64,000 bases of DNA from Iningainema tapete BLCC-T55 (GTDB lineage Bacteria; Cyanobacteriota; Cyanobacteriia; Cyanobacteriales; Nostocaceae): the NCBI RefSeq assembly GCF_014698965.1, contig NZ_JACXAE010000064.1:54759-118758 (forward strand), given 5' to 3'. This document shows positions 45,530 to 53,509 of this stretch, piece by piece; the first letter of the stretch is position 1; each line of letters starts with the position of its first letter. The notes under the pieces were generated by a model. That model did not search any database. It was not told the origin of the DNA and was given only the letters and a program-made list of their open reading frames with translations. The translations under genes were made by a program, and so were the position numbers.

Positions 45530-47158
45530 TTAAGCCCGCACCAGCAAGCTTTCAGTTGCAGCCACAGAATTAGTCCCTGCCAACATCTTTAAATAATCAA
45601 CATGACTGGGCAAGTTCCTTTTTAGCTGCGTTGCTTGGTTCCTGATATTCTCAAAAGCTTGTTCAGCAGCCCTGTCATCTTGATAATCTAATAAGGGTAA
45701 AGTAGCTTGAGGCACTGCTCCCAACCCCGCCAAAATACAAATATAGGAGTAATCGGGGAATAACCAACTGATTTTGGTGGGGTTGTTCGGCAACATTGCC
45801 TGCCAGAGTTCTATTTTTGCTTTTAAGGAGTCTGGAATCACTGGTTCATATTTATTGGCTCGCCAAAAGGGAGTATCTTCGCGTTTGCTGAGGCAATAGT
45901 GCATAACAATAAAGTCACGAATTTCCTCATACTGATCCCGCATGATGCAATTATAATTATCAATCACACTCGGGTGAAAGAGGCGATTGGGGAAATGATG
46001 TATTAGATGTTTTAGACCAGCCTCAATTAAATAGATGCCCGTAGATTCTAAAGGCTCAATAAACCCACTTGCTAAGCCAATACTAACACAGTTTTTTACC
46101 CACGTATTGCGAGTTCTGCCTATGCGCATTTTGATATATCTGGATTGGAGGCTCTGGGATTTTTCTCCTAAGTGCTTTAAAAATTCCATTTCGGCATCTG
46201 CTTGAGAGGTAAAGGCACTAGAGTAGACATAGCCAGTACCACTTCTGCTGACTAAAGGTATATTCCATGTCCAACCGGAACTCAGGGCGGTGGCGGTAGT
46301 GTAAGGATTGATACCCCCATGATTTTCATTGTATGGGTCTTGTGGGTCGTAGGAAACGGGTATGGCGATCGCGCGATCGCACCAGAGACAATCAGCAAAA
46401 GAAACGAATGGTTCTCCCAACGCCTGGTTAATTAGCAGTCCGCGAAATCCAGAACAATCAATGAATAACTCACCTGCAAGATTACCATGCTTTTCTGTAA
46501 TTAGGTGATTAATAAATCCCTTTTCATCAAGTGACACATCTAAAACGTTATCAACGATGTGCCGTACTCCTTCTGTTTTTGCCTTTTCCTTCAAATAAGT
46601 AGCCAGCAGTCCCGCATCCAAGTGATAAGCATATTCAACTCGCCATGTATACTCTGAATCATGATTGAATTTAGGAGCCTTTTTCGCCTCACACAATTCA
46701 ACGGCTTCAAAACAAGAGTAGTCAAAAGGTTCATGATTTCCCTGTAACTTGCGTTTCAGCCAATAGTGGGAAATGGGAACTCTTGTCCCTTTCGTAAAGT
46801 ACCATTGACCAAAGGGATGCCAAAATACCTCTTGTCCTTGTAAGCCAGACCAATTGACAAATTTAATTGCCAACTTAAAGGTGGCGTTACACTTAGTCAT
46901 CCACTCGGCTTCAGAAATTCCCAAAAAATTGAATGTTTCTAAGAGAGTGGGAATAGTTGCTTCCCCAACCCCCAGTGTGCCTATATCGGAGGATTCTATC
47001 AAAGTAATTTGACAAGAACCAGGTTGACTGCCATTTAAAGCTTTGTTGAGATAGTTAGCTGATAACCAACCAGCTGTTCCGCCACCGACAATAACAATGT
47101 TGTCAATTTGATGGGGATTGGATTTTTCCTGTTGTTTGGTAAATGATATGTTTTGCAT
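45530..47158 (-). CDS. Flavin-dependent tryptophan halogenase, 542 aa
   Basis: FAD site IVIVGGGTAGWLSAN, GVGEATIPTLLE, catalytic Lys95 (CNATFKLAIKFVNW), GWTWNIP motif of halogenases and IEPLESTGI with the conserved Glu. FADH2 and O2 give HOCl, which travels to the Lys and halogenates Trp. Start ATG 47158; the longer frame runs through a dispersed repeat. In the RiPP cluster the target is probably the Trp at the precursor C-terminus. Confidence 0.9.
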   Translation of the reverse strand: MQNISFTKQQEKSNPHQIDNIVIVGGGTAGWLSANYLNKALNGSQPGSCQITLIESSDIGTLGVGEATIPTLLETFNFLGISEAEWMTKCNATFKLAIKFVNWSGLQGQEVFWHPFGQWYFTKGTRVPISHYWLKRKLQGNHEPFDYSCFEAVELCEAKKAPKFNHDSEYTWRVEYAYHLDAGLLATYLKEKAKTEGVRHIVDNVLDVSLDEKGFINHLITEKHGNLAGELFIDCSGFRGLLINQALGEPFVSFADCLWCDRAIAIPVSYDPQDPYNENHGGINPYTTATALSSGWTWNIPLVSRSGTGYVYSSAFTSQADAEMEFLKHLGEKSQSLQSRYIKMRIGRTRNTWVKNCVSIGLASGFIEPLESTGIYLIEAGLKHLIHHFPNRLFHPSVIDNYNCIMRDQYEEIRDFIVMHYCLSKREDTPFWRANKYEPVIPDSLKAKIELWQAMLPNNPTKISWLFPDYSYICILAGLGAVPQATLPLLDYQDDRAAEQAFENIRNQATQLKRNLPSHVDYLKMLAGTNSVAATESLLVRA

Positions 47159-47178
47159 ACAATTATTTTGGATTGTTG

Positions 47179-47233
47179 GTAGAGACGCCCCGGCGGGACG
47201 TCTGTACAATATGCCCCAGCGGAGCGTCTGTAC
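47179..47233. repeat. Dispersed GTAGAGACG palindromes upstream of halogenase
   Basis: GTAGAGACGCCCCGGCGGGA-CGTCTGTAC (47179-47217 region), then a partial second copy ending GAGCGTCTGTAC. Lies between the FAD oxidase and halogenase genes. Confidence 0.8.
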
Positions 47234-47249
47234 GTTGTTGTTGTAATGC

Positions 47250-48779
47250 CTAATCCAAGCCTTCCCAATCCCTTCTAAAGTCATAACGACCAGGAGCCAG
47301 GATATCATTTGGATCAAGTGTTTGCTTGAGCGATCGCATTAACATTCCATAATCATCTTGGGCAAGTGGGAGACTATTCATAGACTGAATACCCAAGCGG
47401 TAAGGGATATGTCCTGCTTGGATTAAAAGTTGCAGCAGGTGATCGTGACAGGACATCGCCCGTTCATCTTCACCAGGCACATCGCGGTCGAACATAATAG
47501 CGATAAACATCTGCACACTTCTGCCACAAGTGCAGTTCATCGCAATATTTGCCTCAAACTCATACTTGTTGACCGTTGCTTCAATTACTTGCACCGCTTG
47601 TGAAATCACTTGTCCATCAAAGGGAAAAACTGGACACAGCCAGATGACACCACAGTGATCGCGGTCGGGGTTCATTTGTTGAGGGATGGGAACCTTCTTT
47701 CGCCAATACGTGCTTTTGATATTTTGGTCGCTAGGAACTCCCAAACATATATTGTCTATGAGTAAGTCGCTGTGGCTATCTTGATCCATAAAAACCAGGT
47801 ATTCAACCTGACCTGCCAAAGCTTCTTCAATTAACTTGCGTTCTGCTAAACCCTGTTCTCTACTGGCAGAATATAAACATCCAGTCCCAAACCAACGTTC
47901 AAACCCTTTCAATTCTTTCAAAGATAGGGGTGTTTTCCCGTCCATAATTTTCCAAGGATATCGCCCTTGTTTAGCCAGGAATTTATAGCTGTTCCAAAGG
48001 CTAAAACAGTTACTTTTGATGGTTTCTTGTAATACTAGGGACTGGAGTTTATCTATCAGGTTGTTCAAATGAGAGCCATCCTGAATCACACATTTAAATG
48101 TCTGGTAATACTTGGGCAGAGGCGTTAGCCATAGAGTCATTTGCGTGACAATACCCAGATTAGATTGGGTAAACAGACCATCAAGAGCAGGACCAACACC
48201 CCAACGATTAACAGCTTTAGCACTAGCATTGGCAAAGCGACCAAAGCCCGTATGAACGCATTCTCCTGTGGGCAATATCACCTCAAATCCACAAACATGG
48301 GCAGGTCGATTACCGTTGGGACCCATACCATCACCCCGTTCTAGGGTATTGCCAATCACACTAGCATCCGGAGAACCACCAATTACAGAGATAAATAACT
48401 TCGAGTTTTGTGTTCGCAGAAACTCATAAACCTGACGAAAAGTGACACCCGGCTCTACAGTGATGTAAGCAAGCTTTTCGTTGTAGTCTACGATCTGATT
48501 CAAGCGGCCCAAGTCTAGGATAGCACAGTTATCCTGCACAGGAACCCTTGAACCTAATCCCCAGTTCTTCCCACCACTAATAGGGTAGATGGGTGTTTTG
48601 TATTCATTGGCAATTTTGACGCACTCTTGTACAGAGTCTACATTTCCCGGACGCAGTACGGCAAGCACTCGCTGTTTTGTGGCAAAGGTTGCGCGATCGT
48701 AATCGGAGAGTGAGGCTGTGTCTGTTAGGAGATATTCGGAAGTGAGAACAGCCTGCCAAGCTTGTAGTAAACTTTTCAA
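47250..48779 (-). CDS. FAD-linked (VAO/4-cresol dehydrogenase-like) oxidoreductase, 509 aa
   Basis: FAD-binding type 4 domain: RPGNVDSVQECVKIANEY, PISGGKNWGLGSRVP, AYITVEPGVTFRQVYEFL and GGSPDASVIGNTLERG; C-terminal cap with a Cys-containing TCGR. Vanillyl-alcohol-oxidase family enzymes oxidise phenolic or related carbons. In this cluster it could oxidise the peptide or recycle an intermediate. The stop lies 91 bases from the halogenase start. Confidence 0.85.
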   Translation of the reverse strand: MKSLLQAWQAVLTSEYLLTDTASLSDYDRATFATKQRVLAVLRPGNVDSVQECVKIANEYKTPIYPISGGKNWGLGSRVPVQDNCAILDLGRLNQIVDYNEKLAYITVEPGVTFRQVYEFLRTQNSKLFISVIGGSPDASVIGNTLERGDGMGPNGNRPAHVCGFEVILPTGECVHTGFGRFANASAKAVNRWGVGPALDGLFTQSNLGIVTQMTLWLTPLPKYYQTFKCVIQDGSHLNNLIDKLQSLVLQETIKSNCFSLWNSYKFLAKQGRYPWKIMDGKTPLSLKELKGFERWFGTGCLYSASREQGLAERKLIEEALAGQVEYLVFMDQDSHSDLLIDNICLGVPSDQNIKSTYWRKKVPIPQQMNPDRDHCGVIWLCPVFPFDGQVISQAVQVIEATVNKYEFEANIAMNCTCGRSVQMFIAIMFDRDVPGEDERAMSCHDHLLQLLIQAGHIPYRLGIQSMNSLPLAQDDYGMLMRSLKQTLDPNDILAPGRYDFRRDWEGLD

Positions 48780-48817
48780 GTTTTTTTACTCACAAGTAAT
48801 AGAGATAACACAAACCT

Positions 48818-48864
48818 CATGCCAAGTTGCATTTAGTTTTAACGACTGAATGCAACTTGGCATG
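48818..48864. repeat. 16-bp inverted repeat between precursor 1 and FAD oxidase
   Basis: Arms CATGCCAAGTTGCATT (48818-48833) and AATGCAACTTGGCATG (48849-48864) match perfectly around 15 bases. On the minus transcript it lies between the precursor gene and the enzyme genes, a position where RiPP operons often carry an attenuating hairpin. It could instead be a small mobile palindrome. Confidence 0.85.
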
Positions 48865-49039
48865 AAACCGCACGCTTGGAGACAACCTTGCAGATGTTCC
48901 TACACAATCACTACGATTATTCTTATCTGAACATGATTGCTTTACTGGTGCTGGGTATGGGAAAGGGCTGCGGGCAGGGTTGCTAAAAGTTTCAAAATCC
49001 CATACCCGCTCATATTGCACCGACTAATATGATACCGAC

Positions 49040-49507
49040 TTACCAACCCGCATTTTGTATTTGATCTCCAATCCAACCGCCTGCTGAGGCACCGCCCATA
49101 CTGCCAAGTACAGCGCCTCCAGCTGCTGCAGTCCCAAATGTGGGAGCGCCTGTTGCGAAACCACCCGCAACACCACCCAATACACCACCTACCGCAGCGC
49201 CAATATTTGAACCTTTCCCACCACCAGCAACGGCTTCCAACGCTTCGTCACTCAGCTCACCCTGTGCATTGGGATTCATCACTATGGTGATTTGTTCTAA
49301 GAGTTCTTCTTTGGTGAAATGATAGCCATATTTATCAGCAAGATTCACAACTAAAGCAGGATAATCAGTGTTCGCTGTTTGTAGTTGTTCAGCATTCATC
49401 GACATCAATTCATTCAAAGGAATACCAAGGGTTTCCTGTGCTTCTGCTTGTAATGCAGGATCTTGTGCTACTTTTTGACCAAATTGAGTTAAAGCTTCAA
49501 CGCTCAT
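49040..49507 (-). CDS. RiPP precursor 1: Nif11/NHLP leader with Gly-zipper core, 155 aa
   Basis: Leader residues 1-96 end in ELSDEALEAVAGG, the double-Gly cleavage site of the C39 exporter. The core (59 residues) is Gly/Ala rich (IGAAVGGVLGGVAGG) with Trp49 and a C-terminal Trp59 (QNAGW). ATG 49507 follows AAGGAT. The upstream region shares blocks with that of precursor 2. The core resembles pore-forming class II bacteriocins. Confidence 0.92.
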   Translation of the reverse strand: MSVEALTQFGQKVAQDPALQAEAQETLGIPLNELMSMNAEQLQTANTDYPALVVNLADKYGYHFTKEELLEQITIVMNPNAQGELSDEALEAVAGGGKGSNIGAAVGGVLGGVAGGFATGAPTFGTAAAGGAVLGSMGGASAGGWIGDQIQNAGW

Positions 49508-49780
49508 TTTTAAATCCTTGTCATGGTAAATGTGCATTAATCAAAGAACTAGTTTGGAACAGTTTTATCAATCTTTTTAAGCTATGTATCCAAACTTGCT
49601 TAGTTTGATTAATTACAAATATACTCTGTATTTTTAGCAAAAATCAGCTGTTGAATTTACTGTTTTTTCCACTGAATAAAATCATTACTTATAAGTAAAA
49701 TTACGTACTTTACCTAATTTTTTAAGTAAAAATACGTGCATTCAGAAAAAATGTTGTTTTAGATTACCATCTTTAATGGT

Positions 49781-49813
49781 AAAAGGGGGTAACTAAATTA
49801 ATCACCCCCTTTT
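49781..49813 (-). terminator. Terminator between the two precursor genes
   Basis: AAAAGGGGGT / ACCCCCTTTT stem around about 13 bases. Downstream of precursor 2 on the minus strand. It lets each precursor be a separate unit. Confidence 0.8.
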
Positions 49814-49839
49814 TTACAGGTATGAAAGGTATTATAGGA

Positions 49840-50253
49840 TTACCAGCCACTATTAGACGTGGGTACTTTGGGCGCTGCCGTCATCCCAGCTACCGCCGGA
49901 CCAATGGGGATTGCAGTGGGCTGGCTTCCTGATGTGGGCAGACCCGGTACACCGTTCTTAGCAGCACCACCAGCTACAGCTTCTAAAGCTTCGTCACTCA
50001 GTTCTCCCTGTGCATTGGGGTTCATTACAACCGTGATTTGTTCGAGGAGTTCTTTTTTGGTAAAGTGGTAGCCATATTTAGCAGCAAGATCCACCACCAG
50101 ATCTGGATACTCAGTGTTCGCTGATTGTATTTGTTCAGCATTCATCGACATCAATTCACTTAAAGAAATACCAAGAGTTTCCTGTGCTTCTGCTTGTAAT
50201 GCAGGTTCTTGTGCTACTTTTTGACCAAATTGAGTTAAAGCTTCAACGCTCAT
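49840..50253 (-). CDS. RiPP precursor 2: Nif11/NHLP leader with Pro-rich core, 137 aa
   Basis: The leader (1-96) is nearly identical to precursor 1 and also ends ELSDEALEAVAGG. The 41-residue core is Pro/Gly/Ala rich, contains no Cys, Ser-rich motif or second Trp, and ends TSNSGW, so the only Trp is C-terminal. AGGAAT precedes the ATG. Tandem duplicate of precursor 1 with a diverged core. Confidence 0.92.
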   Translation of the reverse strand: MSVEALTQFGQKVAQEPALQAEAQETLGISLSELMSMNAEQIQSANTEYPDLVVDLAAKYGYHFTKKELLEQITVVMNPNAQGELSDEALEAVAGGAAKNGVPGLPTSGSQPTAIPIGPAVAGMTAAPKVPTSNSGW

Positions 50254-50490
50254 TTTTCTAATTCCTGTAAGGAGAAATATCGGAAAATCAAAGAATTATC
50301 CTGTTATGACACTTTTTGTAGTGTAAATTACTAATTATTTTGGTTTGTTAATTACAAATTAAACTAGTAATTGTGAAAAATATAAACTGTAGAATATACT
50401 GTTTTTCTGGCGTTTCAAATCAAGCGTTATAGGTAATATCCTCCATTTTTTTATTAAATCAACTTATATTTTTATTAGCGAAACAATGCT

Positions 50491-50526
50491 AAAAAGGGGT
50501 AACTAATTTAGTCACCCCTCTTTTTG
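50491..50526 (-). terminator. Terminator upstream of precursor 2
   Basis: AAAAGGGGT / ACCCCT stem with about 13 bases of loop, downstream of the Cys-rich gene on the minus strand; a run of T on the plus side makes it bidirectional. The 340 bases 50254-50595 otherwise hold the precursor 2 leader region. Confidence 0.7.
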
Positions 50527-50595
50527 TCGGGTATGATAGTGATTATTGGATAAACAACCCTATCTTCCAATATCAAGTAGAGTAGATACCGACAA

Positions 50596-51039
50596 TTAGT
50601 GATCGACTGTAGGCGTTGTTACTTGGCGCATTAATTCAGAAGGGTTATAGTTGTCAGTCATAATCTGTGGGCAGCGCATACAAGCAGCTTTACCTTCTTG
50701 CTGCCACCAGCGACAATTTTGGCGAATACGACAGGGGGGAAGTTCTTCGACAACTGTAGGTAGCTGCTGCGTTATTCGTGTGGCGAGGCGACAATGAGTG
50801 CCATCGAAATGCAGACAACCATTGCCTACGCATGGGGATGCCATCCGAAAGACTTCTGTAGGCGTGACAGACGTACAGAGGCTGATGAGTTCATCAGTCA
50901 CAGGCACTGTCTTATCTAAATAGTTTACACGGGGTTCGTCCACTGTGCCGGCAATTATTCCAAAAACTGTGCTATTTTCCGACTCTGATCGCGCACTAGG
51001 ACAAAAGGGTGTAGTGGTTTGAGTAGTGGTGTTTTCCAT
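50596..51039 (-). CDS. Cys-rich putative metal-binding accessory protein, 147 aa
   Basis: Nine cysteines, in SPCVGNGCLHFDGTHCR, CRIRQNCRWWQQEGK and AACMRCP. The spacing suggests an Fe-S or Zn site. No known enzyme domain. I recall similar small proteins near cyanobacterial peptide clusters, without certainty. The start region is duplicated upstream (51060-51083). Its place between precursors and accessory genes suggests a cluster function, such as electron transfer or leader binding. Confidence 0.7.
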   Translation of the reverse strand: MENTTTQTTTPFCPSARSESENSTVFGIIAGTVDEPRVNYLDKTVPVTDELISLCTSVTPTEVFRMASPCVGNGCLHFDGTHCRLATRITQQLPTVVEELPPCRIRQNCRWWQQEGKAACMRCPQIMTDNYNPSELMRQVTTPTVDH

Positions 51040-51120
51040 GTCTCGTGAGTTAAAAGGAGGTAGTGGTGTTTTCCATGTCTCGTTGCCAAAATTTATAGCT
51101 TGATTAAAGAGTGTTTTAAT

Positions 51121-51345
51121 TTATTTGCTTGGCAATGTTTGAGGTACATTAAATAAGTTTGCTAGGTTAAATTGACCACTTTTGATAGCCGTAATTTGTT
51201 CAGGAGATAAAGATGCTACAAACTTCTCTGATTTAAGAAGTTTTTCAAAGTGTTGCTCACGGAGTTTAGTAGCATTAGAAACTGACAAAGCAATCAGTTC
51301 ATTCATCTCATTTTGGTTGTTGGTGCTATTAATTTCTTCTTCCAT
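51121..51345 (-). CDS. Small hypothetical cluster protein, 74 aa
   Basis: Acidic, helical, no Cys and no leader motif (KLREQHFEKLLKSEKFVASLS). Five bases downstream of the GNAT gene, so it is in the same unit. The short C-terminal FNVPQTLPSK lacks a double Gly. Not recognised. Confidence 0.55.
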   Translation of the reverse strand: MEEEINSTNNQNEMNELIALSVSNATKLREQHFEKLLKSEKFVASLSPEQITAIKSGQFNLANLFNVPQTLPSK

Positions 51346-51350
51346 TATGG

Positions 51351-52256
51351 CTACACACCTAATCCCACAGTTACTAATAATGTTTTGTAAGCACCACGAC
51401 TTTCTTCAACAGAGTTCATGTAAGGTGCCATTCGCTTTTGCACGAAATTTACCATGCCATCATGGATATATGGCACTGTCCAAATCCCTTTGGGAATCTT
51501 GGCGTCTATCTGCTTGTTAATCGCATTGACATACAGAGGAATAATTCGCCCCATTTTTTGCAGATCCCGACGAACAAAACTGCAACTATAGCGAATGGTG
51601 TCGGGTGCAAGGCGATGGGTGATTACCCAGCCAGCAACCTGTCCCTGATAACGCAATCCTACACTGTTAAGAGGTTCGCAGTCAGCTTCGTGATTGAAGG
51701 GAATCAAATCGGGAGGAATCCAGGGATTTGCTTGTTGTGTCTCCTTAATGGTGAGGCGTTCTTCTGGGGTAATTTCCATCCAGGGGAAAATGCTATAGGC
51801 ATCTGGCAAGCTAGATTTTTGCATCCAGGGTGCATGGACTATTCTATCTGTGGTAGTTTTACAAACCACCATTCTCGGCTGGGGTTGTGTCCAACCACAC
51901 TTTTGCAGCAGGCGTTCCCAGCCAATGGTTGTTGGTTGACCGGTAATGTAAGTTACTTGAAGTGTGATGCAACCGCGTACAAATAATTCCTGTTCTAAGC
52001 GGTTGAGTAGTTCAGAACCAATTAAGCGACGACGATGGTTAGCTACTACAAAAACAGAAAGCACTTCAGCAGATTTACCATCGGGGAGTATCTCAGCGAG
52101 AGCTAAACCAACTGGTTGACTCGAAAAAGAGGCGGCGATCGCCACAATCGCCCCTTCTGGTTGAAGCCTTTGCAAACGAGAACGAAATAATGGAAAGGTA
52201 AATTCTTGATAGGCTAAGGCTTGCAACGGATAATCGAGACGAGTGAAGCGATACAT
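51351..52256 (-). CDS. GNAT-like acetyltransferase, 301 aa
   Basis: N-terminal GNAT region with VLSVFVVANHRRRLIGSELLNRLEQEL (acetyl-CoA motif) and ITGQPTTIGWERLLQKCGW; the C-terminal half repeats a GNAT-like strand set (GLRYQGQVAGWVITH). A two-domain protein. Could acetylate a peptide or act as an immunity function. Part of the minus-strand accessory set of the RiPP cluster. Confidence 0.75.
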   Translation of the reverse strand: MYRFTRLDYPLQALAYQEFTFPLFRSRLQRLQPEGAIVAIAASFSSQPVGLALAEILPDGKSAEVLSVFVVANHRRRLIGSELLNRLEQELFVRGCITLQVTYITGQPTTIGWERLLQKCGWTQPQPRMVVCKTTTDRIVHAPWMQKSSLPDAYSIFPWMEITPEERLTIKETQQANPWIPPDLIPFNHEADCEPLNSVGLRYQGQVAGWVITHRLAPDTIRYSCSFVRRDLQKMGRIIPLYVNAINKQIDAKIPKGIWTVPYIHDGMVNFVQKRMAPYMNSVEESRGAYKTLLVTVGLGV

Positions 52257-52301
52257 TTAGAGTTTCTCCAATCAATTAAATTACTTACAAGTTAGTTCAT
52301 C

Positions 52302-53492
52302 TCAAAAACTTAAAACTTCCAGAGTATCGATGATGTATCTAGCCGCATCTACAAAATTCTCATCTATGTCTTGAAATTGATCGGGATGAATTAATAATTT
52401 TAATTTCTCAAAGGCTACAATATCTTCTATACCTTCACCACCAAAACCTGCTGACAAAACTGCTGCATATCTAGGTTCAATGCCTAAACAATTAGCAGTT
52501 TCTTGCAAATACTTTCTTTCTTCTGTTGATATCTCTCCATCTGCCGCCGACATTTCATAGCTAAAACTCATCATTAACATCTTTTCTGGTTCTGATAGAG
52601 ATGCTGCCAGCTTTAACCATTCTTGCTGATTGCGATAGATATCACTTTGCGGGATGTTATTTAATAAAATTTCCATCATTTCCCGCACAGCATTGTTTTT
52701 TTGAGGAATTAAGCGTTTAATAGTTTTTGCTAGTAGTCGCTTTTCTTCTTCTTTTTGCATACCATCTGCCAGCATTACTCCCCAAGTAATTGTTAGCAAC
52801 GCTGACAAGAAAACTACTACAGGTGTGAGCTCAATTTTACTGAGTTTTTTACCAGTAAGATGTGACAACAGTTCAACAGCTTCTAAGCTAACAAAACGTA
52901 AACCTAAATAATCAAATTTTTTCGGGTTGAGCAAGTTTTGTAACTCATTCCAAGTGACGATATCTTGGACACCTTTACCACTGTACCAATTTTCGAGAAT
53001 TGCTATATGTCGAGAGTCAATTTTGAGAACGCTCGCAGTTGCTTTCAAATACTCGCTCTCACTCGAAGCTATTTCTCCATCGACAGATGACATTTCGTAT
53101 GCAAAACTCATCAGTAACGTTCTTTCTGCCGTAGAAAGCGGCTTTACCAGCTTCAACCACTCTGACGGATTTTGATATATAGGGTTTTCTCGGATGCCAT
53201 TGATGATTAGTTGAATTAACACAGGTACATCACCTTTTGTAGGAACTAATTGCTCAATGGTTTTTTCTAACAACTCTGCCTCAGATGCTGCAACATTACC
53301 ATCAGCATACATTACGCCTAGAGTCATCGTGACTAAGGCGGCTAAAAAAGTCACGCCAGGAGTAATATCTGCTTGATTAAGTTGACGTTTAGTCAGTTTT
53401 GATAACAACTCTACTGCGTCATCATCAAGTTTAATATCTCTGAGACGGACTGACGATTTCAAATCTGCGGAACTAGCTAATACTGTGTTCAT
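52302..53492 (-). CDS. Tandem TerB-like domain protein, 396 aa
   Basis: Two homologous halves. Each has VTMTLGVMYADGNVAASEAELLEK-type and FAYEMSSVDGEIASSESEYLK-type TerB (tellurite-resistance, metal-binding helical) segments (about 50-180 and 235-370). TerB proteins bind Ca2+ and sit in stress or conflict modules. Its start codon is only 17 bases from the divergent exporter start. Confidence 0.75.
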   Translation of the reverse strand: MNTVLASSADLKSSVRLRDIKLDDDAVELLSKLTKRQLNQADITPGVTFLAALVTMTLGVMYADGNVAASEAELLEKTIEQLVPTKGDVPVLIQLIINGIRENPIYQNPSEWLKLVKPLSTAERTLLMSFAYEMSSVDGEIASSESEYLKATASVLKIDSRHIAILENWYSGKGVQDIVTWNELQNLLNPKKFDYLGLRFVSLEAVELLSHLTGKKLSKIELTPVVVFLSALLTITWGVMLADGMQKEEEKRLLAKTIKRLIPQKNNAVREMMEILLNNIPQSDIYRNQQEWLKLAASLSEPEKMLMMSFSYEMSAADGEISTEERKYLQETANCLGIEPRYAAVLSAGFGGEGIEDIVAFEKLKLLIHPDQFQDIDENFVDAARYIIDTLEVLSF

Positions 53493-53509
53493 AAATCCAA
53501 CTACTAAAG

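Noticed and set aside
51121..51345. 74-residue protein as an additional precursor peptide
   Set aside because: No leader motif and no GG site; kept only as a hypothetical cluster protein.
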